Notes: generated from the letters alone by a model not told the origin. A DNA stretch of 64,000 bases from Eggerthella timonensis (GCF_900184265.1 NZ_FXXA01000002.1:3827983-3891982); one strand, 5' to 3'. Positions 1 to 9,211 are shown, counted from the first letter of the stretch. Made by a program: numbers and translations.

Positions 1-1110
1 CTGCGCGCCCTCAGCGTGAACGAAGTGGTGGAGAGCAGCTACGGCCCGGTCGCGCGCGTGTTCAGCTCGGCGCTCACGCTCATCTACACGCTCACGCTGA
101 GCGTGGTGCAGGTCATCTCCATCGGAACCATCATCAACGGCGTGACAGGCATCGATGCCACGCTGTCCATGCTGGTGGGAGGCGGCATCGTCATCCTGTA
201 CACGTTCGTGGGCGGCATGTGGTCGGTCACCATGACCGACATCGTGCAGTTCGTCGTGAAAACGGTGGGCATCCTCATCCTGGCCCCCATCTTCTGCATT
301 TCGGCCGCCGGCGGCTGGGACGCCCTCGTCAGCAAGGTGCCCGAGACGTACCTGTCGGTGGGCAGCATGGGCTTCGACAAGAGCTTCGCCTACCTCGTGC
401 TGTACGTTCCCGGGCTCATCATCGGCCAGGACATCTGGCAGCGCATCTTCACCGCGAAGAACGAGAAGGTGTCGAAGGCGGGCACCGTGTGCGCAGGCGT
501 CTACAGTGTCTTCTACGCGCTGGCCACCGTCGTCATCGGCATGAGCGTGTTCGTGCTGCTGCCGCACCTGGACAACCCGCAGAACGCGTTCGTGGTGGGC
601 GTGTCCACGTTTTTGCCCGTCGGGGTGCGCGGGCTCATCCTGGCGGCGGCGATGGCGGCCACGATGTCGGTATCGAGCGGCACGATTTTGGCGTCGTCCA
701 CCATCCTGTACAACGACCTGTACGTGCGCTTCGTTCGCCCGCGGATGGCCGAGCGTGCGACGCACCTCAAGGAAGTGACTATCACGCGCCTGTTCGCCCT
801 GCTCATCGGCGTGGTGGTGATGGTATGCTCGCTGTGGATCAACGACGTGCTGGTGGGCATCGACCTCTGCTACGGCTATCTGTCGGGCTGCGTGTTCGTA
901 CCGCTCGTGGCCAGCTTCGTGCTCAAGAGGTTCAGCCCGAAGGCGGGGCTCTACGCGCTCGGCGTGAGCACCGTGGTGGTGACGGCGTGCTTCGTCGTCG
1001 TAGGAACGGCGAGCTCCGTCCCCATCGTGGCGGGCATGGCTTCCGGCTTCGCGGCGTACGCGGCGGCGAACCTCCTCAGCAAGCAGAAGGTGCCCTCGCC
1101 GTTCGAGTGA
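1..1110 (+). CDS. Sodium:solute symporter family transporter, 5' end outside window
   Basis: An open frame runs in from the window edge to a TGA at 1108-1110, giving the last 369 residues. The residues form about ten hydrophobic helices with the Gly/Ala-rich helix breaks typical of the SSS (sodium/solute symporter) family. These include a loop with GQDIWQRIFTAKNEK and a helix with AAAMAATMSVSSGTILAS, both of which match conserved SSS segments. Known role: Na+-driven uptake of a small organic solute across the cytoplasmic membrane. The substrate cannot be told from this part. An in-frame GTG at 16 is not the true start, because the frame is open to base 1 and the first helices would be missing. 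The convergent neighbour is a PucR-type regulator, which may sense a catabolic substrate. The stop codon lies in a degenerate partial copy of the repeat that follows. Confidence 0.85.
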   Translation: MRALSVNEVVESSYGPVARVFSSALTLIYTLTLSVVQVISIGTIINGVTGIDATLSMLVGGGIVILYTFVGGMWSVTMTDIVQFVVKTVGILILAPIFCISAAGGWDALVSKVPETYLSVGSMGFDKSFAYLVLYVPGLIIGQDIWQRIFTAKNEKVSKAGTVCAGVYSVFYALATVVIGMSVFVLLPHLDNPQNAFVVGVSTFLPVGVRGLILAAAMAATMSVSSGTILASSTILYNDLYVRFVRPRMAERATHLKEVTITRLFALLIGVVVMVCSLWINDVLVGIDLCYGYLSGCVFVPLVASFVLKRFSPKAGLYALGVSTVVVTACFVVVGTASSVPIVAGMASGFAAYAAANLLSKQKVPSPFE

Positions 1111-1126
1111 GACAGGGGGACGGGGA

Positions 1127-1200
1127 GTGAGACAGAGGGACGGGGTAATTGTCTCATTTTGCGGGCAAAATGAGACAATTACCCCGTCCCTCTGTCTCAC
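1127..1200. repeat. 74-bp perfect palindrome, copy 1 of 3
   Basis: Two 36-base arms, starting GTGAGACAGAGGGACGGGG and ending next to a 2-base loop (GG), are exact inverted complements. The same arms occur at 15117-15190 and 38385-38458, with loops GA and CC. The element sits between two converging genes and carries the stop codon of the PucR gene (TCA at 1197-1199 on the plus strand). A partial copy starting at the symporter stop (GTGAGACAGGGGGACGGGG) precedes it. It would form a very stable hairpin in either transcript and probably works as a bidirectional terminator or mRNA 3' stabiliser. The nature of its mobility is unknown. Confidence 0.9.
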
Positions 1201-2354
1201 TCGAACTCGGGCAGGAACACGAGGCTGAGCAGGCTGATGAACACCTTGTCGTCCTCGTGGGGGATGCCCAGCACGGCCTTCATCTTGCGCATGCGGTAGC
1301 GAACGGTGTTGGGATGCTGGTGCAGCTCCTCGGCGATGACCTTCACGTCGCCGTGCCAGTTCACCAGCGCCTCGGCCGTGCGCACGAGCTCGGTGCCGTG
1401 CTCCTCGTCGTAGGTGGCCAGCATCGAGCGGTACAGCTCGCTCGCGCTCATGAACAGGCGGTCGTAGCGAGCGGCGTTCGCGAACGCGGACAGGTGCAGC
1501 CCCGACCAGCGCGCAAGCTGGTCGCCATGGCGCTGCGCGCTCGCCGCGGCGGCAAGCGCCTGACGGATGGCCAGATCGCCGTCGCTCAGGTGCACCGCCT
1601 CGCTCACGCCGCAATGCAGGTTGCCTTCCATGGAGGCCACGGCGATGCATCGGCGCTCGGCGGCCGCCTGCTCCTCGTCGCTGGCCGAGCCGTAGGACAC
1701 GAACGCCAGGATATGCTCGCGATAGCGGCACACGCTGGACGACTCCACGGCCGCGCATCCGTCCCTCACCGCCGCCAGCTCCGAAGACACGGAGTCGAGC
1801 ATGGCGTAGAACGAGCACGGGTCGCCCGCGCGCAGCGCGAACGCGAAGCACTGCAGCTTCGAGCCTGTCGCGCCCACGAGCGCGCTCAGCCGCGTGCGCA
1901 CCTGGTCGCCATCGTGGGCGGTCAGCAGCTCGTCGAGGGCCTTGCCCTTGTCCAGCTCGTCGCGGTCGCGCTGCAGCAGGTCGAGCGATTGGTACGCCAC
2001 CGTCTCGTGGTAGGCGCCGTCGTACAGGTAGAGCGGCACCCCGCGCGCCGTGCTCTCCTTGCGCACCGCGTCGCTGATGGGAGGCTCGTACACGGTTTTG
2101 ATGGCGATGGCGGCCACGTCGCGGCGCAACATGGCCAACAGCGACTTCTCGGCCATGCCGGGGTTGCCGAACGCGAACCCGAGGTTCGTGAGGATGAGCT
2201 CGCCCGCCACGTACACGCTGTACTCGTTGTAATCGGGAGGGCAGTCGAGGATGCCCACGTTGCGCACCTCGCGCCGCTCGGCCCCCTCGCAGGGGGCGAC
2301 GAGCTCCACGTTCTTGAACGCCGGCAATGCGATGATGTCCGCAACGGTAACCAC
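1197..2354 (-). CDS. PucR family transcriptional regulator
   Basis: This is a predicted cytoplasmic DNA-binding regulator. The N-terminal ~120 residues match the PucR/purine-catabolism regulatory domain, starting VVTVADIIALPAFKNVELVA and continuing through DCPPDYNEYSVYVAGELILT. The C-terminus has the PucR helix-turn-helix, with LVNWHGDVKVIAEELHQHPN and TVRYRMRKMKAVLG. The middle resembles the GGDEF-like linker seen in CdaR/PucR proteins. I chose the GTG at 2354 because GGAGGGG lies five bases upstream and the PucR domain begins right there. An upstream in-frame ATG at 2417 has no ribosome-binding site and would add a low-complexity stretch. Family members often activate a nearby catabolic or transport gene, and the converging symporter is the obvious candidate target. 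Effector unknown. Confidence 0.85.
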   Translation of the reverse strand: MVTVADIIALPAFKNVELVAPCEGAERREVRNVGILDCPPDYNEYSVYVAGELILTNLGFAFGNPGMAEKSLLAMLRRDVAAIAIKTVYEPPISDAVRKESTARGVPLYLYDGAYHETVAYQSLDLLQRDRDELDKGKALDELLTAHDGDQVRTRLSALVGATGSKLQCFAFALRAGDPCSFYAMLDSVSSELAAVRDGCAAVESSSVCRYREHILAFVSYGSASDEEQAAAERRCIAVASMEGNLHCGVSEAVHLSDGDLAIRQALAAAASAQRHGDQLARWSGLHLSAFANAARYDRLFMSASELYRSMLATYDEEHGTELVRTAEALVNWHGDVKVIAEELHQHPNTVRYRMRKMKAVLGIPHEDDKVFISLLSLVFLPEFE

Positions 2355-2417
2355 GAGCCCCTCCGTTTCCCTTGTGCGCGAGAAGCGATCTTCAAGAAGA
2401 TGCGCTACGGTACGCAT

Positions 2418-2921
2418 GATAGCGTATCGCAAGAGGTACGGGGGAATAAGACTCGGCAGCGATGCCCGATTGGCTTGGGGCCGTTCTCCCGAAACTTCGA
2501 CAAGGATCCAACACGAGCATGCCGGGTTCCTCATGCAGGATGCTCTCCCGGAAGGTCAAGGCCCGCAACAGAGAAACTTCAACCCAGGAAGGCTTCCTAT
2601 GCCGAAGATTCCTACGGCTCGCATCGCTCGCTCAGGATGGCGAACCTCCCAAGCGTCTTCGGTCAGGACCCAGCGCTATCCCATTCCAACAGCACGAATT
2701 TGCAGGTATGAACGATTTTGAAAGAAGGCAAAAATATCGACCTGGGATTATTGCGAAATGGCGCGTTCGCAAGGGAGAAAAATCGTTCATACCTGCAAAT
2801 TCGTGCTGTCGAACATCCTAGACCCGCCATCGCGAACGGAAGCAGCATGCCAGAGTCGAAGGATCTTCGGCCATGGAAGCCCCATCGTCGACCGTCCTTC
2901 GACTCGCTCGGCTCGCCCCCG
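2418..2921. other. Noncoding interval holding an inverted-repeat element
   Basis: About 500 bases lie between the PucR gene and the small membrane protein gene. The only structure I can support is the 121-bp inverted-repeat element at 2689-2809, plus a short dyad GTCGAAGGA/TCCTTCGAC near 2856 and 2896. No convincing start codon with a ribosome-binding site or protein family match was seen. Confidence 0.6.
2689..2809. repeat. Inverted-repeat (MITE-like) element with 31-bp perfect arms
   Basis: The left arm 2689-2719 (beginning ACAGCACGAATTTGCAGG) and the right arm 2779-2809 are perfect 31-base inverted complements around a 59-base centre. Decayed half-copies containing GGTTCATACCT or AGGTATGAACGA occur at 28434-28460 and 40328-40340, so this is a dispersed family. 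The size and arms fit a non-autonomous miniature element. No transposase is present in or next to it. Confidence 0.75.
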
Positions 2922-3431
2922 CTAGCCGCGCACCACGTAGGAGATGGTGAGAAAGCCGGACAGGGCCCCGATGCAGGCGCACACGCAACCTTTGAGCACC
3001 ATCATGGGAACGAACGGCAGCGGAAGCGGCAGCACGACGCCCACGATCAGCGCCAACGCCAGCCCCACCGCCACGGCGGCGACGGCGGCCACCAGGCCCA
3101 GCACGAGCATCGCACCCACGTACGAGCGCGGCAACAGCCGTGCAACGGAGGGCGTCTCTTCAGGACGGGCGAAGCGCTCGGCGTTCAGGTCGTGGCGCGT
3201 CAGCGGAACCACGCACGCGAACAGGATGATGCCCAGGATGGCGCCCGTCAGCGTGAGATCCATCATGATGTCGGGCAAGCCGAACGTCACCTCGGGCTGC
3301 GCCGCATGCATGGCGGCGAACACCGCCGCGTTGACGATACCGTTGACCAGGCCGTAGCCGATGACGCACTTGTTGGCAGCATAGGCGGAGAACGTTTTCT
3401 GGGCTTTTTGAGCCGTTGCGGAAACCTCCAT
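2922..3431 (-). CDS. Hypothetical four-helix membrane protein, 169 aa
   Basis: I do not recognise the family. The sequence predicts four hydrophobic segments, around residues 25-45, 55-80, 103-130 and 135-165, separated by short polar loops, so it is an inner-membrane protein. The ATG at 3431 is supported by AGGAAGG six bases upstream. It is divergent from the first MFS exporter at 3774 and shares the 342-base intergenic region containing two operator-like inverted repeats, so it may be co-regulated with that exporter. It has no catalytic motif that I can see. Codon use matches the high-G+C core of the window, so it is not obviously foreign. Confidence 0.7.
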   Translation of the reverse strand: MEVSATAQKAQKTFSAYAANKCVIGYGLVNGIVNAAVFAAMHAAQPEVTFGLPDIMMDLTLTGAILGIILFACVVPLTRHDLNAERFARPEETPSVARLLPRSYVGAMLVLGLVAAVAAVAVGLALALIVGVVLPLPLPFVPMMVLKGCVCACIGALSGFLTISYVVRG

Positions 3432-3502
3432 GGAGCACCTTCCTCTCAGGGTGAACGCCCCGCATTATAGGAAGCGAACTGCGGTGTTCCCGGATGAACC
3501 GC

Positions 3503-3518
3503 TGCCGGAACTCCGGCA
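3503..3518. promoter_or_regulatory. Operator candidate A1 (TGCCG-N6-CGGCA)
   Basis: The sequence TGCCGGAACTCCGGCA is an inverted repeat with 5-base arms and a 6-base centre. Three further sites with the same arms and a centre ending CTC are found at 3679-3694, 9309-9324 and 9351-9366. That places two upstream of each of the two paralogous MFS exporter genes. This site is the upstream one for the gene at 3774. Confidence 0.55.
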
Positions 3519-3678
3519 CGGGACGCACCCCTGCCGAAAGGTGCGCCCCTGCCGAATCCGTTGCGGACCCCTGTGCAGATCAGAGGAAAATCCTCCACCA
3601 TCTGCGATTTCTCAAAGACAACGCCCCCGGCCTCAAACCTCGTCCTCTCCGTTTCTCTCGCAGCGTCCGTTCCCGTTT

Positions 3679-3732
3679 TGCCGTTGCTCCGGAACTGATT
3701 CTGCCAAAGCGCCCCGTTCGCGTCATTAGAAT
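3679..3732 (+). promoter_or_regulatory. Operator candidate A2 and -10 element of the first MFS gene
   Basis: TGCCGTTGCTCCGGAA at 3679-3694 matches the shared operator, with one arm mismatch. A -10-like TAGAAT is at 3727-3732, and the operator centre lies about 40 bases upstream of it, near position -53 of the predicted transcript. The second MFS promoter has the same geometry (operator centre about 41 bases before TACAAT). There is no good -35 box, which suggests dependence on an activator. Confidence 0.5.
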
Positions 3733-3773
3733 GAGCGCCAGCAGACCTGCTCACACGCAGACAAGGAGGAAGC

Positions 3774-5456
3774 ATGAAACAGAACAACCCCGCAGCATCG
3801 AAGGAAGGGGGCGTCGAGAAGTTTCTCGTCCTGCCCATCCTGGTGCTCATCATGGCCCAGATGGGGACGTCGGGTGACAACGGCGCGCTCGGCCTGGCCA
3901 ACACCGAGCTCGTTAACATCCTCGGCGCCACCACGCCCGACATCCAGCTGGCCAACATGGTGTACTCGCTCATGGCCGGCGCGTTCATGATCGCCGGCGG
4001 GCTCGTGGGCACCATCATCGGCTGGCGCAAGAACTTCCGCATGGGCGCCGCGCTGTGCGCAGCGGGCGAGCTGGTCATGGCGCTGTCGCCGAACATGACG
4101 GTCTTCATCTGGGGAGGCCGTATCCTCGTCGGATTCGGAGCCAGCTTCATGATCCCCTCGGTGCTGGGCCTCATCCCCCACATCTACCATGGCAAGAACC
4201 GCATGCTCGCATTCGGCTGCATCGGCGCCGCATCGGGCCTCTCGGCGTTTCTGCCGCTGTTCCTCGGCATCATCATGCAGATGGGCGGCTTCCGCGTCAC
4301 CTACGGCGTGCTGGCCGTGTACTTCGTGCTCGTGCTGGTCATGTCGCTGAAGATCCCGGCCATCGAGAAGTCGCAGGAGAAGCTCAAGTTCGACGGCCTG
4401 GGCACCGGCCTTGCAGCCGTGGGCCTGTTCCTGTTCCTCATCGGCCTGTCCCGCATCTCGGCTTGGGGCCTCATCGAGCCGTTCGCGGACTGCCCCTTCA
4501 CCATCTTCGGCATCTCGCCGGCCCTGCCGATGGCGGCGCTCGGCCTCATCGTCCTCGTCGTGCTCGTGTTCGTGGAGAAGCGCGTCGAGGCGAAGAACGG
4601 CATCGCCCTGATCCCCCAGTCGTTCCTCAAGACCCCTCAGGTGCGCGCCGGCCTCATCGCTTCGGCCATCACGTTCTTCTTCATGGGCCTGCAGGCCATC
4701 CTGCTGTCGCCCTACCTGCAGCTCGTCGCCGGATGGTCGCCCATGCTCATGGGCGTGTCCGCTCTGGCCGTCGGCATCCCCACGTTCCTCTTCTCGATGG
4801 GCATCCCCAAGTTCATGCCCAACGCCAACCCGCGCCGCGTCATCCAGATCGGCTACTGCGTCATGGCGCTGGCCTTCATCCCCATGGGCTTGTCGCTGCA
4901 GGGCAGCACCGTCACGCCGCTCATGTGGGTGGGCCTGGCCGTAGCCGGTGCCGGCGCCGGCATCGTGAGCTCGCACACGAACAACATCGTGGCGCTTGCC
5001 GTGAACGAGCGCGACGCCTCGCAGTCCGGCGGCATCCAGACCACCATGCGCAACGTTGGCCAGGCCATCGGCGTGGCGGCCGTCGGCGCGGTGCTGCTGT
5101 TCGGCATCACTTCGAACATCACGTCCGCCATGGAAGCCAACCCGACCATCACCCCCGCCGTGCGCGAGGCCGTGTCCGAACGCAACCTCACGCTGATGGG
5201 CGACTCTCAGTTCGAGCAGGCCATCGCCGACATCCCCATGACCGACGCCGAGAAGGCCGAGCTCGTGGCCATCAACTCCCAGGCCCGCGTCAACTCCACC
5301 ATCACGGGCTACGGCGTGTCTGCCGTGGTCATCCTCGCAGGCCTCATCACCACGCGCTGGATCACCGTGTTCAAGAAGGAAGAGGAAGGCGCTCCTGCCG
5401 CTGCAGCGGCACCGGCAGCGACCGACGACGAGGAGCTTGCCCCCACGCCCGTCTGA
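3774..5456 (+). CDS. MFS transporter, DHA2 (14-TM) family
   Basis: This is a 560-residue membrane exporter of the drug:H+ antiporter-2 type. Fourteen hydrophobic helices can be counted. Family signatures include the motif-A-like turn IIGWRKNFRMGA after helix 2, the helix GGRILVGFGASFMIPSVLG, and the motif-C-like region in helix 5 (GAASGLSAFLPLFLG). The C-terminus is a soluble Ala-rich acidic tail. The ATG at 3774 follows AAGGAGG by four bases. Its closest relative in the window is the gene at 9462, which shares the layout and the conserved FADCPFTIFGISPALPM-like loop. Known role: proton-driven export of small amphipathic compounds. The substrate is unknown. The amidohydrolase gene downstream lies beyond a terminator but could be functionally linked. 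Confidence 0.88.
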   Translation: MKQNNPAASKEGGVEKFLVLPILVLIMAQMGTSGDNGALGLANTELVNILGATTPDIQLANMVYSLMAGAFMIAGGLVGTIIGWRKNFRMGAALCAAGELVMALSPNMTVFIWGGRILVGFGASFMIPSVLGLIPHIYHGKNRMLAFGCIGAASGLSAFLPLFLGIIMQMGGFRVTYGVLAVYFVLVLVMSLKIPAIEKSQEKLKFDGLGTGLAAVGLFLFLIGLSRISAWGLIEPFADCPFTIFGISPALPMAALGLIVLVVLVFVEKRVEAKNGIALIPQSFLKTPQVRAGLIASAITFFFMGLQAILLSPYLQLVAGWSPMLMGVSALAVGIPTFLFSMGIPKFMPNANPRRVIQIGYCVMALAFIPMGLSLQGSTVTPLMWVGLAVAGAGAGIVSSHTNNIVALAVNERDASQSGGIQTTMRNVGQAIGVAAVGAVLLFGITSNITSAMEANPTITPAVREAVSERNLTLMGDSQFEQAIADIPMTDAEKAELVAINSQARVNSTITGYGVSAVVILAGLITTRWITVFKKEEEGAPAAAAAPAATDDEELAPTPV

Positions 5457-5524
5457 TACCGCACCTTGCCGGGCGTTGCGCACCGCGAAGCGCCCGGCCC
5501 TCATAGAACAGAACGGCACCTCGA

Positions 5525-5556
5525 CGGGTGGGATAGCACCCCACCCGTTTCTTTTG
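5525..5556 (+). terminator. Rho-independent terminator after the first MFS gene
   Basis: CGGGTGGG (5525-5532) pairs with CCCACCCG (5540-5547) and is followed by TTTCTTTT. It lies 69 bases after the MFS stop and 56 bases before the amidohydrolase start, so the two genes are probably mostly separate transcripts. Confidence 0.75.
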
Positions 5557-5611
5557 CCCCGCGCACCCCGCGCGCCGCGCTTCATCCAAGGTACCAAGGT
5601 AAGGAGTTCCC

Positions 5612-7228
5612 ATGACCACGCTTTTCCACAACGCAACCTTCTACACGATGGTCGCCGAGGGCGATCGGGCCGAGGCGATCGTCGTCGACGACAACGGCGC
5701 CCTCGCGTTCGTCGGCTCGCTCGACGAGGCCCGCCGCCAGGCCCCGGGCGCCGAAACCGTCGACCTCGAGGGAGCCACCGTGCTGCCCGGCTTCATCGAT
5801 CCGCACGGTCACTTCGGCGGCTCCATGCAGTACGTCCTGTACGCCGACCTGTCGCTATGCACCTCGTTCGAGGATATCCAGCGCGTCATCCGGGAGTTCG
5901 TCGCCGAGCGCAACGTGGGCCCCGACGGCGTGGTCATGGCCACCGGCTACGATCAGAACGAGCTGGTCGAGGGGCGCCATCCCGACAAGAACGTGCTCGA
6001 CGCCGTGTCCACCGAGGTGCCCATCCTAGCCGTGCACGCCTCGAACCACATGGCCGTGGCGAACAGCCTGCTGCTCGACATGGCGGGCATCGACGCGTCC
6101 ACCCCCGACCCCGAAGGCGGACGCTACGGACGCGTGGCCGGCACGCAGGAGCCCGATGGCTACGCCGAAGAGCCCGCGGCCGTGAACGCCTTGTACGCCA
6201 TCACGCAGCCGCGGATGAACCTCGACCTCAACGCCATCGCCGACGACATGCAGCTCGTGTACCTCGAGAACGGCATCACCACCTGCCAGGACGGCGCCAC
6301 CCCCGCATCGTTGGCCGGGCTCCTGTGCGGCATGGCCGAGGGCGGAAAGCTCAAGCTGGACGTGGTGTCCTACCCCATGCACGGCGAGGACGTGGACGCC
6401 ATGCTGGAGCAGTACGCGGCCTTCGACGGCCCGACGTACCGGGGGCACCTGCGCATCGGAGGCCTCAAGATGTTCCTGGACGGCTCGCCTCAGGGCATGA
6501 CCGCGTGGATGACCGAGCCCTACGTCAGCGGCCCCGAAGGCGAGGACGACTGGGTGGCGTACGGCACGATGACCGACGAGGACGCCATCGCCTTCGCGAA
6601 GAAGGCCATCGACGGCGGGCACCAACTGCTGTGCCACACGAACGGCGACGCGGCCGGCGACCAGCTGCTGCGCGTGTACGCCGCCGCGCTCGAAGCGTCC
6701 GACAACCCGCGCAAGCACGAGCTGCGCCCCGTGATGATCCACTGCCAGATGATGCGCCCCGACCAGTACGAGCGCATGCCCGAGCTGCACATGGTGCCGT
6801 CCATTTTCGCGTCGCACATCTGGTACTGGGGCGACGTCCATCTCAAGAACTTCGGGCCCGTGCGCGGCGGCCGCATCAGCGCGTGCGGCGACGCCCTGCG
6901 CGCCGGCCTGCCCTTCACGCTGCACACCGATACCCCCGTGCTGCGCCCGAACCTGCTCGAGGCCGCCTGGTGCGCCGTGAACCGCGTGACAAAGAAGGGC
7001 GTCCAACTCGACGAGGACCAGAAGATCGACGTGTACGACGCCATGCGCGCCATCACGGTGAACGGCGCCTACCAGTACGGCGAAGAGGACCGCAAGGGCA
7101 CGCTGGAAGCCGGCAAGCTGGCCGACCTGGCCGTCCTCGACCGCGACCCCTTCACCATCTCCCCCGCCGACCTCCGCGACGTGCGCGTGCTCGCCACCAT
7201 CAAGGAAGGCGAGCGGGTCTACGGGTAA
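5612..7228 (+). CDS. Amidohydrolase, YtcJ-like (Amidohydro_3)
   Basis: This is a 538-residue metal-dependent hydrolase. The metal-binding start of the barrel is visible as GFIDPHGHFGG (near residue 65). Later barrel motifs are LCHTNGDAAGDQLL, HCQMMRPDQYERM, SHIWYWGDVH and HTDTPVLRPNLLEA. The C-terminal composite-domain strand GTLEAGKLADLAVLDRDPF is typical of this superfamily. AAGGAG lies six bases before the ATG. Family members hydrolyse C-N bonds of N-acyl or cyclic amide compounds. The actual substrate is not predictable here. No signal peptide is present, so it acts in the cytoplasm. It sits between two MFS exporters, and a strong bidirectional terminator follows at 7255-7299. Confidence 0.87.
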   Translation: MTTLFHNATFYTMVAEGDRAEAIVVDDNGALAFVGSLDEARRQAPGAETVDLEGATVLPGFIDPHGHFGGSMQYVLYADLSLCTSFEDIQRVIREFVAERNVGPDGVVMATGYDQNELVEGRHPDKNVLDAVSTEVPILAVHASNHMAVANSLLLDMAGIDASTPDPEGGRYGRVAGTQEPDGYAEEPAAVNALYAITQPRMNLDLNAIADDMQLVYLENGITTCQDGATPASLAGLLCGMAEGGKLKLDVVSYPMHGEDVDAMLEQYAAFDGPTYRGHLRIGGLKMFLDGSPQGMTAWMTEPYVSGPEGEDDWVAYGTMTDEDAIAFAKKAIDGGHQLLCHTNGDAAGDQLLRVYAAALEASDNPRKHELRPVMIHCQMMRPDQYERMPELHMVPSIFASHIWYWGDVHLKNFGPVRGGRISACGDALRAGLPFTLHTDTPVLRPNLLEAAWCAVNRVTKKGVQLDEDQKIDVYDAMRAITVNGAYQYGEEDRKGTLEAGKLADLAVLDRDPFTISPADLRDVRVLATIKEGERVYG

Positions 7229-7254
7229 GAAACAGCGAACGAAGCGTCAAACGA

Positions 7255-7299
7255 GCGAGAGGGGGATGGCTGCGCACTGCGGCCATCCCCCTCTCGCTT
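7255..7299. terminator. Strong bidirectional terminator hairpin
   Basis: GCGAGAGGGGGATGGC (7255-7270) is the exact complement of GCCATCCCCCTCTCGC (7282-7297), around an 11-base loop. It lies between the stops of two converging genes (5612-7228 plus, 7334-9211 minus), so it likely ends both transcripts. Confidence 0.8.
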
Positions 7300-7333
7300 C
7301 ACGCCGCGCGCCCTTCGACGCCCCTCCCCTTCC

Positions 7334-9211
7334 CTACTCCGGGAAGCTGCTGAAGAAATCGCTCTCGTCGGGCACGTCCGCGATGTCGGCATGAGCCTCC
7401 AAGAGGCGCTTGAACCCCTCGGTGGCCGGCGTCAGGTCGCTGCGCTCGGCCAGGGGCACGAGCAGCACCGCCGCCATGGAGCACCGCTTCCCGGACACGT
7501 GCGCGTCGCCCTCCATCTGGTACAGCACGGCGCGCGTGCGCTCCACTCCCTCGCAGCACAGCGCCAGCACGAGCGTGCGGCCCTTCACGAACGACAGCGT
7601 TTCGAACAGCCACACGAACCGATCGTACGTCATGTCGATCTCGCTGTTCGCCAGCAGGTCGTCGTGCAACCCGCGCACCACGCCCACATTCTTCGCGCCG
7701 CGCTTGAGCTTGCGATGCTCCCATGGCAGCTCGGCCTCGTGGCCGCTCTTCCACAGCGGGATGGACGCGACGATGCGCTCGATATCGCGCTCGTCGATGG
7801 TGCTCGACACCACCACCGAAGGGAAATCAACCGCCAGCGGCTCGAACGAGATGAGGAAGTCGAAGCGGTCGAGCAGGCCCACGTTCGACCGTGCGCACTC
7901 CGATTGGATCTCGTCCTCGCTGACGATATCGGCCACGCGCACCTTCGACACGAGCTTCTCGATGCGATGCTTGCCGTACAGCGCCATGTCGATGCCGCAG
8001 TTCACCACGAGTCCCGCGCGGTACCGGCGCTGGTAGTCCACCTGCTCGAGGTATTCCAGCAGCACGAGCGCGATGCGCGCGTAGTCCGAGCCGTGCAGGT
8101 TCGCCTCGCGTACCGGCTCCACGTCCACCAGCACCGACGACAGCAGGCAGAAGCTGTCCATGGTGTCGTACTTCACGGCCAGCTCGTTGGGGTTTTTGAT
8201 GGTGAAGCCGCAGGCGCGACGCGTGAGCCCGCTTTCCACGAGGATGCCGAGCGGCTTGACGTACGAGGGCGGCACCTCGCTCTGAAAGCTGTTGGTCAGC
8301 GCCCGCACGATGTCGCGCGCGATGTCGAACGCGCGCTCGTCGGGAACGTACTGGTCCATGAGCTTCGAGCTCCACTGCCAGGTGCAGCAATCGGCCATGT
8401 CCTGCAGCAGATGCATCTCGGCAAGCGACACCGTGATGCCGAAGTGGCGCTCGAGCCGCGTACGCAGATCGGAGAAGTACGGCGTCAGCGCACGATGGCT
8501 CGCGTGCGAGGATATCGTGTAGCCCAGCCTGATGCGCGACACGGCGATCTTCAAGTACACGGTGAGCTGCCACTGCGCGTTGCTCGAGAAGCGGAAGCCC
8601 ATCGACTCCTGCGCCTCGTCGATGCATCGTTCGTAGAACCCCTGGTCGTGCTTGTCGACTCCCTCGCCGGTCAGCCACGGTTCGATGCGCTGCTTGATGG
8701 CGCGAGCCGAGAACGACAGCAGCACCGACATCACGAACCCGCGCACGATCCACTCCGCACCCTCGAGCGTGATGCTGCGTCCGGTGGTCAGCGCGATGCC
8801 GTAGGGGGCCAGAATGCGCTGCCACCAACGCACGTCGGCCTGTATCTGCTGCTTGTTCGTGTACAGCCGATGCGCCAGCGACTCGGCGGTGTGCGCGCCG
8901 GGAGCGCAGGCGAACATGGTCATCTCCTGGCACAGGCGCTCGAAGCGCGGCTGCATGGAGAACTCGCTCTCGTCGAGCACGCACACGAGACGGTTCCCCT
9001 CGCCCTGCGCCAGCACGAGGCGCATGCCCGCTCCGCGCTTGCCCACGATCTGCGAAGAGAATCCCTCGCGCTGCAAAAACGCGGCGATCACCTTCACGTC
9101 ATTGCGCACGGTGCGCTCGGAGCACCCGAGCCGTCCGGCAAAGTAATCGCACGTCTGGAATTCGCTTGCCTCGAGCAGTTCGCGCAGCAATGCGCCTTGC
9201 CTCACGTTCAT
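7334..9211 (-). CDS. BglG/MtlR-type PRD transcriptional regulator
   Basis: This is a 625-residue multidomain regulator. The N-terminus has a winged helix (QTCDYFAGRLGCSERTVRND), followed by a Mga-like second helix-turn-helix. Two PRD-like helical blocks follow, around residues 170-390. A PTS EIIB-like domain begins AGLVVNCGIDMALYG and includes FDFLISFEPLAVDFPSVVVS. The C-terminal domain resembles EIIA (RTLVLALCCEGVERTRAV through SMAAVLLVPLAERSDL). Known role: transcription control by PTS-dependent phosphorylation. The EIIB-like Cys is present, but no PTS genes are nearby, so the signal may differ. I placed the start at the ATG at 9211, six bases after AGGGGG. A TTG at 9217 is the alternative. 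It is divergent from the second MFS gene, making it the nearest candidate to bind the shared MFS operators. Confidence 0.78.
   Translation of the reverse strand: MNVRQGALLRELLEASEFQTCDYFAGRLGCSERTVRNDVKVIAAFLQREGFSSQIVGKRGAGMRLVLAQGEGNRLVCVLDESEFSMQPRFERLCQEMTMFACAPGAHTAESLAHRLYTNKQQIQADVRWWQRILAPYGIALTTGRSITLEGAEWIVRGFVMSVLLSFSARAIKQRIEPWLTGEGVDKHDQGFYERCIDEAQESMGFRFSSNAQWQLTVYLKIAVSRIRLGYTISSHASHRALTPYFSDLRTRLERHFGITVSLAEMHLLQDMADCCTWQWSSKLMDQYVPDERAFDIARDIVRALTNSFQSEVPPSYVKPLGILVESGLTRRACGFTIKNPNELAVKYDTMDSFCLLSSVLVDVEPVREANLHGSDYARIALVLLEYLEQVDYQRRYRAGLVVNCGIDMALYGKHRIEKLVSKVRVADIVSEDEIQSECARSNVGLLDRFDFLISFEPLAVDFPSVVVSSTIDERDIERIVASIPLWKSGHEAELPWEHRKLKRGAKNVGVVRGLHDDLLANSEIDMTYDRFVWLFETLSFVKGRTLVLALCCEGVERTRAVLYQMEGDAHVSGKRCSMAAVLLVPLAERSDLTPATEGFKRLLEAHADIADVPDESDFFSSFPE

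Noticed and set aside
1149-2711. Long plus-strand open frame antisense to the PucR gene
   Set aside because: It is an Arg/His-rich shadow with no domain match and no ribosome-binding site. High G+C makes such antisense frames common here.
3726-5636. 636-codon minus-strand frame opposite the first MFS gene
   Set aside because: Composition is Asp/Glu/Arg/His-rich without structure, the mirror of GC3-biased codons; the plus-strand frame is a clear transporter.
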